From the NCBI GenBank assembly GCA_000403495.2, contig KE159817.1:120288-184287 (forward strand): a stretch of 64,000 nt of DNA, written 5' to 3'. Each line of letters opens with the position of its first letter. Position 1 is the first letter of the stretch. The notes under the pieces are model-generated. The model searched no databases. It saw only the letters and a list, made by a program, of their open reading frames with translations, and was not told the origin of the DNA. Below are positions 44,516 to 54,906 of the stretch, piece after piece. This DNA comes from Lachnospiraceae bacterium 10-1. Its GTDB lineage: Bacteria > Bacillota > Clostridia > Lachnospirales > Lachnospiraceae. Made by a program: the position numbers and the translations under genes.

Positions 44516-44980
44516 GTGTCTAAAATAGATAATGAAACTTTTGCAAAGCTGGTCAGGGAATACAGCATTAATATGTACAGGCTTTCCTATGGAATACTGC
44601 ACTCTAAATCAGATGCGGAAGATGCGGTGAGCGAAGCAGTATTAAAAGCATATGAAAATTTAAAGTCTCTGAAAAAAACGGAAAGCTTTAAGGCATGGAT
44701 TATGCAGATTACTGTAAATGAGGCACGAAGAATTTACCGAAGATCTCAAAAGGAAATTCCTGCCGATCAGTCAAAAGGGTTAGAACCAGCCTTTTGGGAT
44801 GAGCATCATGAACTTTGGGATGTGGTGATGAAACTGAAAGAAGGGTATCGCGAAGTAATTCTTTTATACTTTTACGAGCAAATGTCATTAAAAGAAATAA
44901 GCAAAGTGCTTCATATTGCGGAGGGAACTGTAAAGAGCCGCTTATCCAGAGGAAAAAAGCTTTTGAAGGAAATGCTTTAA
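44516..44980 (+). CDS. ECF-type sigma-70 factor
   Basis: This 154-residue sigma factor directs RNA polymerase to a specific regulon. Sigma2 (FAKLVREYSINMYRLSYGIL, DAEDAVSEAVLKAYENL) and sigma4 (YREVILLYFYEQMSLKEISK, VKSRLSRGKKLLKEML) are both present. The GTG at 44516 is preferred because AAAGGAGGT is correctly spaced from it; an upstream ATG at 44471 is an alternative. The next gene, 16 bp on, encodes a membrane protein likely to act as its anti-sigma. Confidence 0.9.
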   Translation: MSKIDNETFAKLVREYSINMYRLSYGILHSKSDAEDAVSEAVLKAYENLKSLKKTESFKAWIMQITVNEARRIYRRSQKEIPADQSKGLEPAFWDEHHELWDVVMKLKEGYREVILLYFYEQMSLKEISKVLHIAEGTVKSRLSRGKKLLKEML

Positions 44981-44996
44981 GCAGAAAGGAGTTCAT

Positions 44997-46508
44997 ATGA
45001 GAGATCAATTTGAAAATAAATTATTTGCTATGGCATCAGAGGAAAAAATGGTTCTGCCAGAGGAAATGGAAAACAAAATAAACCGTCTGCTTAAGCAGAT
45101 GCCGCAAAAAAAACATACCCCTAAAATGAACTTAAGGAAAGCAATACTTCTGGCTGCGGTACTTACTATGCTATTTTCTGTTACAGCAACAGCGGCAGTG
45201 GGAATTTTGAAAGAGCGGATGGAATCAATGAATCATAAAGAACTGGAAGAATATTTTTCTCAGATTTACACGTCCAAAGTACCATCTGATAATTATAACC
45301 GTCCTTTTTCAGAAGGGGAAAAAGTGCGAATGAAGGAGCTGGAAGCATCTTATTTAAATCAGTGCCATTTTCCGGAAGGAGAATTGACCATGCTTTCGAA
45401 GACAGCAGATTATAAGGGCAGGGGAGTTGCTTTTTATAAAGATACCAGTACCTTCTTTTTCCCGAAAAAAGAAATGAGTGATGAAGAGCTTTTGCAGATT
45501 ATTGATTTTCGTTATAAAAGGGATTACAGTCTGCAGAAAATAAATGAAATGATTGATACAGGAGAAGCACAATTTCCAGAAGCAGCTTTAAATAATGATG
45601 AGCCTATAGAGGTAACAGAATCCACATTTTATTATACAGGAGATTTGGAAATCCAGATGATAGCGGCCGGTCAGGACTGCATTTTCCTGACAGGATGGAA
45701 CGCAGTTCACAAAATGGAAATTGGAAGCAGTGAATCCGCGTTATTTTATGATGATTTCGAAAGAAAAACGAAGGTAACAGCCCTTTGTCAGGACAAGTCC
45801 TTAAATGTGTATATGGGGCTTTCGGAAATGAAGAATGATGGAACATGGGATTTATCAGTATTGATTGTAGATGCAGAGGGCAAGTATATTAATAAAATTG
45901 ATTTATCCGCTTACAGAGAGTATAACGGTCTGATCTATCGGATGGCAGTGGATGAAAAGGGATATATTTACCTGAGAGCTTCCGGTATGAAAGAGGACAG
46001 TCTGCTCATGGTGCTGGATAAAGAAGGAAATCTGGTATCACAGATTAGGTCGAAAGAATACACAACCCATATGGCAGGCTGTCTGGGCGTTGGCAAAGAC
46101 GGAGAAGTTTATACATTAATCATGGATAAAGACAATATGCTGGGAATTGCCTCTGTGGATGTGGAAAATCAATGTTTGAAAAAGATTTACAGCGGTATTG
46201 TACCCGAAGGTACGCTTATGCTTGATTTAATTGCACCGGGAGCTGATACAGATTTCGTGCTGTGGGGATATGATGGCATTTTCACTTATAATTTGGGAGA
46301 AAAAAGCGCAGTGAATATTCTGCCTGCGTGGGAAGCCCCCTGTGATTATGAGGGAGTACTAGTATTGGTGCTTCCAGATGGAAGAATCGTATTTGCTGAC
46401 CGAACCGAATTCCGGGTAGAGAAAAATGAAAATGGACAGGAAGAAATTTTTTCAATTCCGGATAAAATCTGTTTTTACTATAAATCAGGCTTAAGAGGTG
46501 CAAAATAA
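44997..46508 (+). CDS. Membrane protein downstream of the sigma factor, probable anti-sigma/sensor
   Basis: This 503-residue protein has a short cytoplasmic N-terminus (residues 1-43), one membrane helix (about 44-66, AILLAAVLTMLFSVTATAAV) and a long extracellular domain. The latter has beta-propeller-like strand repeats (VDEKGYIYLRASG, VGKDGEVYTLIM). The layout is that of DUF4179-like anti-sigma factors, but the sensor part is different. AAAGGAG precedes the ATG. It is co-transcribed with the sigma gene and followed by a terminator. Confidence 0.65.
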   Translation: MRDQFENKLFAMASEEKMVLPEEMENKINRLLKQMPQKKHTPKMNLRKAILLAAVLTMLFSVTATAAVGILKERMESMNHKELEEYFSQIYTSKVPSDNYNRPFSEGEKVRMKELEASYLNQCHFPEGELTMLSKTADYKGRGVAFYKDTSTFFFPKKEMSDEELLQIIDFRYKRDYSLQKINEMIDTGEAQFPEAALNNDEPIEVTESTFYYTGDLEIQMIAAGQDCIFLTGWNAVHKMEIGSSESALFYDDFERKTKVTALCQDKSLNVYMGLSEMKNDGTWDLSVLIVDAEGKYINKIDLSAYREYNGLIYRMAVDEKGYIYLRASGMKEDSLLMVLDKEGNLVSQIRSKEYTTHMAGCLGVGKDGEVYTLIMDKDNMLGIASVDVENQCLKKIYSGIVPEGTLMLDLIAPGADTDFVLWGYDGIFTYNLGEKSAVNILPAWEAPCDYEGVLVLVLPDGRIVFADRTEFRVEKNENGQEEIFSIPDKICFYYKSGLRGAK

Positions 46509-46560
46509 TAGAAAATAAAAGAATTTTAAAAACTGAATAAAAATTTAATGCCTCAAAATC

Positions 46561-46603
46561 AGAATGTCATGTTATAATAATCTACGCATGGCATTCTTTT
46601 TTG
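46561..46603 (+). terminator. Terminator after the sigma/anti-sigma operon
   Basis: AGAATGTCATG (46561-46571) and CATGGCATTCT (46587-46597) pair with one G·T, followed by TTTTTT. Confidence 0.8.
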
Positions 46604-46655
46604 GGAAATTAGGGACAGATTAGAAAGAATCTGTGCAGGAAGGCATGGTAATCAA

Positions 46656-47081
46656 ATGAAGAATTTAATAAACCAGATTTTAAAATTTGGAGTGGTGGGC
46701 TTTTTTTGCTTTTTAATAGATTTTGGGCTTACTACCGGACTTGCAAATATAGTTGGCGTTCATTACTCAATTTCCAAATTTATTGGATTTGTTATTTCCG
46801 CCATAGTCAATTATATTTTAAGCATCAAATTTGTATTTACCCAGAAAAAGAAAATGGACCAAAAGAAGGAATTTACAGTATTTTTGATTTTGTCAGCCAT
46901 CGGACTTGTCATTAATGAAATTGTCATGTTTGTCTGCATTGACGGAATCTATGCACATTCTTTGGCACTTAAGGATATGATTTCTGATAAACTTATGGTA
47001 TCCATTGCAGCAATTATTGCGACTGGTATTGTTATGGTGTACAATTTCATTTCCAGAAAACTGTTTTTGGAACGGAAATAA
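46656..47081 (+). CDS. GtrA family membrane protein
   Basis: This 141-residue protein has four membrane helices and the GtrA start (FGVVGFFCFLIDFGLTTGLA) and YILSIKFVFTQ segments. Members are thought to flip lipid-linked sugars for glycan decoration. No glycosyltransferase is adjacent, which leaves the substrate open. The next gene begins 10 bp after its stop. Confidence 0.85.
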   Translation: MKNLINQILKFGVVGFFCFLIDFGLTTGLANIVGVHYSISKFIGFVISAIVNYILSIKFVFTQKKKMDQKKEFTVFLILSAIGLVINEIVMFVCIDGIYAHSLALKDMISDKLMVSIAAIIATGIVMVYNFISRKLFLERK

Positions 47082-47091
47082 TCAGTGTGGT

Positions 47092-47850
47092 ATGATTGAC
47101 AAAAGACGTTTTGAAGAGGTAAAAGAAAAATATATATCCACGCAGAAAAAAAGAAGCGGAATCGGAACTCTTAAGGAAAAAACCGTTCATGGCATTTTAA
47201 AGGATTATTATGCGCCAGCAAAAGATATGCAGGAGGTCATGATTGAAGGGTACATTGCAGATATTTTTACGGGAACGGAAATCATTGAAATTCAAACTGC
47301 CGGTTTTGATAAAATGAGAGACAAGCTGAAAGCCTTTCTTCCCCAATATCCTGTTACAATTGTCCACCCAATTCCTCATATTAAATGGCTGGGATGGATT
47401 GATGAAGAATCAGGGGAATGCTCTGCGCTTCGAAAAAGTCCTGTAAAGGGAAATGTATACAAAGCCTTTTTTGAGTTATATAAAATTAAAAATTTTTTGC
47501 CGGATAGGAATCTTCGTTTATGCTTTCCAATGCTTGATGTGGAGGAATATCGTCTGTTAAATGGCTGGAGCAGGGATAAAAAAAGAGGATCTGTGCGGTA
47601 TGACAGAATTCCGGTTGCTTTTGTTGAAGAAATAAGATTTGACCGGGTGGAAGATTACATGCAGTTAATTCCCTATGAACTTAAAGAGCCATTTACGGTA
47701 CAGGAGTTTGCAAAAACAGTTAAAATACGAAGAGAACAGGCACAGATAGTGATTCATATTCTCAATTATCTTCATACCATAAAAAGAACCGGAAAACAGG
47801 GAAGAGCCTATACCTATTGTGTGCAGGAATTTAACGAAAAGGAAAAATGA
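47092..47850 (+). CDS. Conserved protein, possibly nuclease-fold
   Basis: This 252-residue soluble protein starts at ATG 47092. Segment YIADIFTGTEIIEIQTAGFD resembles a PD-(D/E)XK core, with Gln in place of Lys. RYDRIPV and a C-terminal winged-helix-like region (FAKTVKIRREQAQIVIHI) follow. It recurs next to miaB in Lachnospiraceae (recalled, not searched). It overlaps miaB by ATGA and likely shares its operon. No function is assigned; the nuclease idea is weak inference. Confidence 0.6.
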   Translation: MIDKRRFEEVKEKYISTQKKRSGIGTLKEKTVHGILKDYYAPAKDMQEVMIEGYIADIFTGTEIIEIQTAGFDKMRDKLKAFLPQYPVTIVHPIPHIKWLGWIDEESGECSALRKSPVKGNVYKAFFELYKIKNFLPDRNLRLCFPMLDVEEYRLLNGWSRDKKRGSVRYDRIPVAFVEEIRFDRVEDYMQLIPYELKEPFTVQEFAKTVKIRREQAQIVIHILNYLHTIKRTGKQGRAYTYCVQEFNEKEK

Positions 47851-49295
47851 CTAATATGGAGCAAAAGGATCAAATAAGAACAAATGAAATAAAGGATATG
47901 ACAGAAACGCAAAGACAGCTTTTCTATATAGAAAAAGCAGCTATGTATGTGCAGGGGTTAAAGGAAGAACTGGGGCGTAGGCCAACTTGCTGCGTAACAA
48001 CCTTTGGATGTCAGATGAACGCCAGAGACTCCGAAAAACTGGCGGGTATTTTAGAAAAGGCAGGGTATCTGCTGATTGATGAGGAAGATGCAGATTTTGT
48101 TATTTATAATACCTGTACGGTACGGGATAATGCCAATCAGCGCGTTTATGGCCGGTTGGGGCATTTAAACAGTTTAAAGAAGAAAATGCCTCACAAGAAA
48201 ATTGCCCTCTGCGGCTGTATGATGCAGGAGCCTTCCGTAATAGAAAAGATCAGAAAAAGCTATGGATTTGTTGATTTGATTTTTGGCACACACAATATTT
48301 ATAAGTTTGCAGAACTTTTGGTAAAAATGTTTGAATCTGACGGTATGGTTATAGATATATGGGAAGATACGGATAAGATTGTGGAGGATCTGCCGGTAGA
48401 ACGGAAATATCCCTTTAAATCAGGGATCAATATTATGTTTGGCTGCAATAATTTCTGCAGTTATTGCATTGTACCTTATGTGAGGGGAAGGGAAAGAAGC
48501 CGCATTCCCAAAGATATTATCCGAGAAATAAAAGCACTTGTTGCAGATGGGGTGGTAGAAGTTATGCTTTTAGGCCAAAATGTCAATTCTTATGGGAAAA
48601 ATTTAGAAGAACCCATGACCTTCGCACAACTTCTTAGGGAGGTTGAAAATATTGAAGGACTAAAGCGCATTCGTTTTATGACATCCCACCCAAAGGATCT
48701 TTCGGATGAACTGATTCAGGTAATGAAAGAATCAAAAAAAATCTGCAGGCATCTGCACCTGCCGCTGCAGTCTGGATCAACAAGAATTTTACAGGCAATG
48801 AACAGGCGGTACACGAAAGAGCAATATCTTGCATTAGCTGAAAAAATCAGGCAGGAAATTCCTGATATTGCGATTACCACAGATATTATTGTAGGCTTTC
48901 CGGGAGAGATGCCCTGTGACGTAGATGAAACCATTGATGTGATAAAAAAAGTAAAATATGACAATGCCTTTACTTTTATTTATTCAAAACGTACCGGAAC
49001 CCCTGCGGCGGCAATGGAAAAACAGGTGCCGGAAGCAGTAGTTAAGGAAGGCTTTGACCGGGTTTTAAAGGTAGTGCAGGATACTGCAAGAGAACAGGTA
49101 AGCAGACTTTTGGGACAAACATTAGAGGCACTTGTGGAGGAAGTAAATGAGCATGACGACCGACTGCTTACAGGAAGGCTTTCTAATAATACCATTGTTC
49201 ATTTTGAGGGGGAGAAATCGCTGATTGGACAGATCGTGCCGGTGCATTTAAAGGAATGCCGCGGTTTTTATTACTTTGGAGAAATGACCATATGA
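47847..49295 (+). CDS. miaB: tRNA-2-methylthio-N6-dimethylallyladenosine synthase
   Basis: This 482-residue radical-SAM methylthiotransferase modifies A37 of tRNA after MiaA. The N-terminal cluster domain has Cys in TTFGCQMNARDSE, NTCTVRDNA and ALCGCMMQE; the radical-SAM motif is CNNFCSYC. A TRAM domain ends the protein (LGQTLEALVEEVNEHDDRLL). Length is typical. Next comes mutS, 19 bp on; miaA follows mutL. Confidence 0.96.
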   Translation: MTNMEQKDQIRTNEIKDMTETQRQLFYIEKAAMYVQGLKEELGRRPTCCVTTFGCQMNARDSEKLAGILEKAGYLLIDEEDADFVIYNTCTVRDNANQRVYGRLGHLNSLKKKMPHKKIALCGCMMQEPSVIEKIRKSYGFVDLIFGTHNIYKFAELLVKMFESDGMVIDIWEDTDKIVEDLPVERKYPFKSGINIMFGCNNFCSYCIVPYVRGRERSRIPKDIIREIKALVADGVVEVMLLGQNVNSYGKNLEEPMTFAQLLREVENIEGLKRIRFMTSHPKDLSDELIQVMKESKKICRHLHLPLQSGSTRILQAMNRRYTKEQYLALAEKIRQEIPDIAITTDIIVGFPGEMPCDVDETIDVIKKVKYDNAFTFIYSKRTGTPAAAMEKQVPEAVVKEGFDRVLKVVQDTAREQVSRLLGQTLEALVEEVNEHDDRLLTGRLSNNTIVHFEGEKSLIGQIVPVHLKECRGFYYFGEMTI

Positions 49296-49314
49296 GAAAG
49301 GCATAGGTACAAAA

Positions 49315-51963
49315 ATGGCAGAAGTAACACCAATGATGCAAAAATATCTGGAAACAAAAAAAGAATATCCTGATTGTATTCTTTTTTACCGGCTGGGAGA
49401 CTTTTACGAAATGTTTTTTGAAGATGCCCTTACTGCATCCAAGGAACTTGAAATCACTCTCACCGGAAAAAGCTGTGGCCTTGAGGAACGTGCACCTATG
49501 TGCGGAGTCCCTTTTCATGCAGTGGACGGATATTTAAATAAATTAGTTGCCAAAGGATATAAAGTGGCAATCTGCGAGCAGGTAGAAGATCCCAAGCTTG
49601 CCAAAGGACTTGTAAAAAGAGAAGTAGTTAGAATTGTTACTCCCGGAACCAATACAAATTTTCAGGCAATTGATGAGGGACGCAATAATTTTATAATGTG
49701 TATTGCCTATTTTCAGGGAAAAACCGGTATATCCATTGCAGATGTTACTACCGGAGATTATTATTTGACGGAAGTGGAAGACAACAGGAAGCTGTTAGAT
49801 GAAATTAATAAGTATACCCCCAGTGAAATTATCTGCAATGATGCTTTTTTATTAAGCGGTATAGATATTGAGAACTTAAAAGGCAGAATGCATGTTGCCA
49901 TATATCCCTTAGAACCTCATTTTTTTGATGAGGAAAGAGGAAGAAAAAGCTTGTTAAAGCATTTTCATGTTACCACTCTTATGGGTATGGGAATAGAGGA
50001 CTTTCCTTCCGGTCTGATTGCAGCAGGAGGCCTGATGCAGTACCTTATGGATACCCAAAAGACTTCTTTGGAGCATATTACACATTTGTATCCTTACCTG
50101 ACCAGCAAATATATGCTTCTTGACAGTTCCACCAGAAGAAACCTTGAGTTGACGGAGACCTTGCGTGAAAAGCAGAAAAGAGGTTCTCTATTGTGGGTAT
50201 TGGATAAAACCAAGACCGCTATGGGGGCAAGAACCCTGCGGCAGTTTGTGGAACAGCCTTTGATTGATAAAAAACAGATTGAAATGCGCTTAAACAGTGT
50301 AGATGCCTTGTCAAAGCAGGCAATAGGGCGAGATGAAATCAGGGAATATTTGAATCCAATTTATGATCTGGAAAGACTGCTTGGGAAGGTAAGTTACCGG
50401 TCAGCTAACCCAAGAGATATGATAGCTTTTAGAAATTCGCTTAAAATGCTTCCCCACATTAAAACACTGCTGAAAGATTTTCAGGATGAGCTTTTAAGTG
50501 AAATTGATGTTGAAATTGACACCCTTGATGATATATGTACTCTGATTGAAAATGCAATTGAGGAAGATCCCCCTGTTGCCATTAAAGAAGGTGGAATTAT
50601 TAAAGCCGGATTTGATGAAACCATTGACAAGCTCCGCCATGCCAAAACCGAAGGGAAAGACTGGCTGGCAAAGTTAGAGGAGGAAGACAGGGAGCGGACT
50701 GGAATCAAAAATTTGAAGATTAAATATAATAAAGTTTTTGGTTATTACTATGAAGTGACAAATTCATATCAATCCATGGTCCCGGAGGATTATATCCGCA
50801 AGCAGACGCTTGCCAATGCGGAACGTTATACCAACGCCCGGTTGAAGGATCTGGAAGACATGATATTAAATGCAGAGGACAAGCTTTTTTCCCTGGAATA
50901 TGATATGTTCTGCCAGCTAAGAGATGCAATTGCAGGGGAAATGGAACGGATTCAGCGGACTGCTAAAGCTGTGGCAAAGCTGGATGTGCTGGCTTCTTTT
51001 TCTTTTGTGGCAGAAAGAAATCATTATGTAAGACCGGCTGTTAATGAAAAGGGAGTAATTGATATTAAAGGCGGCAGGCATCCGGTGGTGGAGCAGATGA
51101 TTTCTGATGAAATGTTTATTTCCAACGATACTTATCTGGATAATAATAAATATTGTGTTTCCATTATAACGGGGCCTAATATGGCAGGAAAGTCAACTTA
51201 TATGCGGCAGGCCGCTTTGATTGTGTTAATGGCGCAGATTGGATGTTTCGTGCCGGCAGCAAGTGCTAACATTGGCCTGGTTGACCGGATTTTCACCCGG
51301 GTGGGGGCATCAGATGATTTAGCCAGCGGTCAAAGCACTTTTATGGTAGAAATGAATGAAGTTGCCAATATTCTGCGCAATGCCACAGTCAATAGTCTTT
51401 TGATCTTAGATGAAATAGGCAGAGGCACCTCTACCTTTGACGGTCTCAGCATTGCATGGGCTGTGATTGAACATATCAGCAACAAAAAGCTGTTAGGGGC
51501 AAAAACCTTATTTGCAACCCATTATCATGAGCTTACAGAGCTGGAAGGCAAGATGAATAATGTAAATAATTATTGTATTGCCGTGAAGGAAAAGGGTGAT
51601 GATATTGTGTTTTTAAGGAAGATCATCAAAGGCGGGGCTGATAAAAGTTATGGTATTCAGGTTGCAAAATTGGCCGGAGTTCCAGATATGGTAATAGACC
51701 GGGCAAAGGAGATTGTTGCACAGCTTTGCGATAATGATATTCTTGAAAAAGTTCAAAGCATTACTATAGATCAAAAGGAAGCAAAACACAAAGCAGTAAA
51801 GTATGATGAGGTTGATTTAAGCCAGATGTCTTTATTCGATACGGTTAAGGATGAGGATGTTCTTAATGAACTTAAAGAGATTGATGTTACCACATTAACC
51901 CCGTTAGACGCCTTAAACACTCTTTACAGACTTCAAAATAAGCTGAAAAACAGATGGGGATAA
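49315..51963 (+). CDS. mutS: DNA mismatch repair protein MutS
   Basis: This 882-residue protein recognises mismatches. The mismatch-reading GDFYEMFFEDA (FYE motif) is near the N-terminus. ATPase motifs are GPNMAGKSTYMRQ (Walker A), LLILDEIGRGTSTFDG (Walker B) and FATHYHELTEL. Standard length and domains. It sits in the miaB-mutS-mutL-miaA run, which is common in clostridia, with 4 bp to mutL. Confidence 0.97.
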   Translation: MAEVTPMMQKYLETKKEYPDCILFYRLGDFYEMFFEDALTASKELEITLTGKSCGLEERAPMCGVPFHAVDGYLNKLVAKGYKVAICEQVEDPKLAKGLVKREVVRIVTPGTNTNFQAIDEGRNNFIMCIAYFQGKTGISIADVTTGDYYLTEVEDNRKLLDEINKYTPSEIICNDAFLLSGIDIENLKGRMHVAIYPLEPHFFDEERGRKSLLKHFHVTTLMGMGIEDFPSGLIAAGGLMQYLMDTQKTSLEHITHLYPYLTSKYMLLDSSTRRNLELTETLREKQKRGSLLWVLDKTKTAMGARTLRQFVEQPLIDKKQIEMRLNSVDALSKQAIGRDEIREYLNPIYDLERLLGKVSYRSANPRDMIAFRNSLKMLPHIKTLLKDFQDELLSEIDVEIDTLDDICTLIENAIEEDPPVAIKEGGIIKAGFDETIDKLRHAKTEGKDWLAKLEEEDRERTGIKNLKIKYNKVFGYYYEVTNSYQSMVPEDYIRKQTLANAERYTNARLKDLEDMILNAEDKLFSLEYDMFCQLRDAIAGEMERIQRTAKAVAKLDVLASFSFVAERNHYVRPAVNEKGVIDIKGGRHPVVEQMISDEMFISNDTYLDNNKYCVSIITGPNMAGKSTYMRQAALIVLMAQIGCFVPAASANIGLVDRIFTRVGASDDLASGQSTFMVEMNEVANILRNATVNSLLILDEIGRGTSTFDGLSIAWAVIEHISNKKLLGAKTLFATHYHELTELEGKMNNVNNYCIAVKEKGDDIVFLRKIIKGGADKSYGIQVAKLAGVPDMVIDRAKEIVAQLCDNDILEKVQSITIDQKEAKHKAVKYDEVDLSQMSLFDTVKDEDVLNELKEIDVTTLTPLDALNTLYRLQNKLKNRWG

Positions 51964-51967
51964 AATT

Positions 51968-53899
51968 ATGCCTGTAATAAATTTATTAAGTCAAAGTACA
52001 ATTGATAAGATTGCAGCGGGGGAAGTGGTGGAACGCCCATTAAGTGTTGTCAAGGAATTGACAGAAAATGCAATTGATGCAGGAGCAGGCGCCATCGCCG
52101 TAGAAATCAAGGATGGCGGTATTTCTTTCATCCGTGTTACTGATAATGGGTGCGGCATTGAAAAAGATCAGGTGAAAAAAGCCTTTTTGAGACATGCCAC
52201 CAGTAAGATCACTTCCATTGAAGATTTGGATTTTATATCCAGTTTAGGTTTTCGGGGAGAAGCATTGTCCAGCATTGCAGCAGTTTCACAAATGGAGGTT
52301 ATTACCAAGACAAAGGAGGAACTCACGGGAATCCGTTATGCCATTGCAGGAGGATGCGAAGAAGAATTAGAGGAAATCGGTGCTCCTAACGGAACCACCT
52401 TCCTTGTACGTAATCTTTTCTTTAATACACCGGTTCGAAAAAAATTTTTAAAGCAGCCTCAAACAGAAGGCAGTTATGTTTCTGATTTAATGGAACATCT
52501 TGCTTTATCCCATCCGGATATTGCAATCAAATTTATTCAAAATGGTCAGATAAAGTTTCACACTTCCGGCAATAATAACCTGAAAGAGGTAATTTACCGC
52601 ATATACGGCAAAGATGTTACAGAAGCATTGAATTTTTTTGAAATGGAAATTGGGGAATGCGGAAGAAAAATAAAGGTAAGTGGTTTTTTAGGACGTCCTG
52701 AGTTAAACCGTTCCAACCGGAGTTTTGAAACCTATTTTGTAAATGGCCGCTTCGTAAAAAACGATATTATTACAAAGGCATTGGAGGAAGGATACCGCAC
52801 TTATCTTATGCAGCATAAGTTCCCTTTTTGTATACTTCACTTTTCTATTCCGCCGGATCTGATTGACGTAAATGTACATCCTGCAAAAATGGAAATCCGC
52901 CTGATTCAGGGAATGGAAATCTTTGAAAAGCTTTCTAAAGGGATTCAGAATTATTTAAAAGACCTTGAGATGATTCCTTCGGTAATATTAACTGCCGAAA
53001 AAGATGAAAAAAAAATATTTCAAAAGTCGCCTGAACCTTTTGAAATAGAGAGAAGCCAAATGATGCTGCGGGAAGACAATGTGGAATATCAAAAGAATGT
53101 TATAAGCGCCGCTGCAAAACAGGAAATGCCCAAAGAACCCAGTGTAAAAGATTTCCTGCATAAAATAGGGGAAAATAGAATTATTGGAAGCAAAACTGAC
53201 GGAAATTCAGACAGGAATGACGGAATTCATGCAAATGTCATCAAGGCAGATGAACATATCCTGGTAGAACGACCAAAGCAGTTCGATCTTTTTGAGGAAA
53301 ATTTTCTGACTAAAGAGGCAAAGAACGAATATAAGATCATGGGGCAGTTATTTGAAACCTACTGGCTGGTGGCTTTTCATGATAAGCTGTTTATTATAGA
53401 TCAGCATGCTGCCCATGAAAAAGTAAAATATGAGCGGCTTGTAAAAGAACTTGAAGGAAAACATATTTCTTCCCAGATGTTGAATCCACCTGTAATCATC
53501 AATCTCACCAGCAGGGAAGAAGAAGTCCTTAATGAATATTTAAAATATTTTGCAGATTTTGGATTTGAGATAGAGGAGTTTGGCGGGGGTTCCTATTCGG
53601 TAAGAAGCATGCCGATTGATTTATATGGCTGTAATGAGAAACAGTTTTTTACTGAAATTTTAGATGAACTGATGGACAGTCCAATGAAAGGCACACCGGA
53701 AGTAATTTTAAACAAACTGGCTTCTATGGCATGCAAAGCAGCGGTAAAAGGAAATCAAGAATTAAGTGAAAAAGAAGCCTGTGCGTTGATTGATGAACTT
53801 CTCACCCTTGAGAATCCTTATCATTGCCCTCATGGACGTCCTACCATCATATCTATGGGCAAATATGAAATTGAAAAAAAGTTCAAACGTGTATTGTAG
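51968..53899 (+). CDS. mutL: DNA mismatch repair protein MutL
   Basis: This 643-residue GHKL ATPase couples MutS to strand incision. The N-terminal domain has IAAGEVVERPLSVVKELTEN and GFRGEALSSI. The C-terminal endonuclease metal motif DQHAAHEKVKYERL, with ACKAAVKG and CPHGRP, is present. So this MutL should nick DNA itself, as in bacteria lacking MutH. A charged linker spans about residues 335-430. AAAATT upstream is a weak ribosome-binding site, so translation may depend on mutS. Confidence 0.96.
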   Translation: MPVINLLSQSTIDKIAAGEVVERPLSVVKELTENAIDAGAGAIAVEIKDGGISFIRVTDNGCGIEKDQVKKAFLRHATSKITSIEDLDFISSLGFRGEALSSIAAVSQMEVITKTKEELTGIRYAIAGGCEEELEEIGAPNGTTFLVRNLFFNTPVRKKFLKQPQTEGSYVSDLMEHLALSHPDIAIKFIQNGQIKFHTSGNNNLKEVIYRIYGKDVTEALNFFEMEIGECGRKIKVSGFLGRPELNRSNRSFETYFVNGRFVKNDIITKALEEGYRTYLMQHKFPFCILHFSIPPDLIDVNVHPAKMEIRLIQGMEIFEKLSKGIQNYLKDLEMIPSVILTAEKDEKKIFQKSPEPFEIERSQMMLREDNVEYQKNVISAAAKQEMPKEPSVKDFLHKIGENRIIGSKTDGNSDRNDGIHANVIKADEHILVERPKQFDLFEENFLTKEAKNEYKIMGQLFETYWLVAFHDKLFIIDQHAAHEKVKYERLVKELEGKHISSQMLNPPVIINLTSREEEVLNEYLKYFADFGFEIEEFGGGSYSVRSMPIDLYGCNEKQFFTEILDELMDSPMKGTPEVILNKLASMACKAAVKGNQELSEKEACALIDELLTLENPYHCPHGRPTIISMGKYEIEKKFKRVL

Positions 53900-53938
53900 G
53901 CCACAGGTTTTAGCTACAGGAAAGGGTTGTGCTAAATA

Positions 53939-54886
53939 ATGAATCAGAAAAATAAAATGATTATTCTTACCGGCCCTACGGCAGTGGGCAAAACAGCCTT
54001 GTCAATTGCACTTGCAAAGAAAATTAAGGGCGAAATAATTTCCGCGGATTCCATGCAGGTTTACCGGTATATGGATATCGGTTCCGCCAAAATATTGAAA
54101 GAAGAAATGCAGGGGATTCCTCATTATCTGGTGGATGTGCTTATGCCGGAAGAAGAATTTAATGTCTGTCGTTTTAAAGAAATGGCCCAAGAGGCGCTTT
54201 CTGTTATTTATGAAAGAGGGCATATACCCATTATTGTGGGGGGAACCGGTTTTTATATTCAGGCCCTTTTATATGACATTGACTTTTCAAAGGAAGGGGA
54301 TCATTCGCCTGTGCGTGCAAGGCTTGAAAGAGAAGCTAAGGAAAATGGGATGGAAAATCTCTACTCACAACTTTGTAAGATTGATCCTGTGTCAGCCCGG
54401 GAAATCCATAAAAATAACACCAAACGCATTATCAGGGCACTGGAGTTTTATGAACTAAATGGTTATCCTATTTCGGAACACAATAGACGGGAACGAGAAA
54501 AAGATGCGGCATATGAGAGCTGGTATTTTGTATTAAATGATGACAGACAGCATCTTTATCAAAGAATTGACCAGCGTGTGGACGCCATGTTTGCACAGGG
54601 GCTTGTAGAAGAAGTGCAAAAACTAAAGGATATGGGCTGCAAAAAAGGTATGGTATCCATGCAGGGATTGGGATACAAAGAAATTCTGGCCTATCTGGAT
54701 GGAGAGTGCTCTTTGGAGGATGCCCTATATAAAATTAAACGTGATACTCGGCGCTTTGCCAAAAGACAGCTTACATGGTTTCGGCGGGAACGGAATATAA
54801 TTTGGATTGATAAGCCTTCATTTAAATATGATGATCAGATAATATTAGATTTTATGGTGTCGAAAATAAAAGACTCTGGGCTTTGA
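53939..54886 (+). CDS. miaA: tRNA dimethylallyltransferase
   Basis: This 315-residue enzyme adds the dimethylallyl group to A37 of tRNAs, the substrate for MiaB. GPTAVGKTALSIALAKKI is the P-loop, and SADSMQVYRYMDIGSAKI the conserved substrate loop. Standard length. It overlaps the long frame of the next gene, with 20 bp to the ATG preferred there. Confidence 0.96.
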   Translation: MNQKNKMIILTGPTAVGKTALSIALAKKIKGEIISADSMQVYRYMDIGSAKILKEEMQGIPHYLVDVLMPEEEFNVCRFKEMAQEALSVIYERGHIPIIVGGTGFYIQALLYDIDFSKEGDHSPVRARLEREAKENGMENLYSQLCKIDPVSAREIHKNNTKRIIRALEFYELNGYPISEHNRREREKDAAYESWYFVLNDDRQHLYQRIDQRVDAMFAQGLVEEVQKLKDMGCKKGMVSMQGLGYKEILAYLDGECSLEDALYKIKRDTRRFAKRQLTWFRRERNIIWIDKPSFKYDDQIILDFMVSKIKDSGL

Positions 54887-54906
54887 AAGGAACATGGTTT
54901 ATAAAT

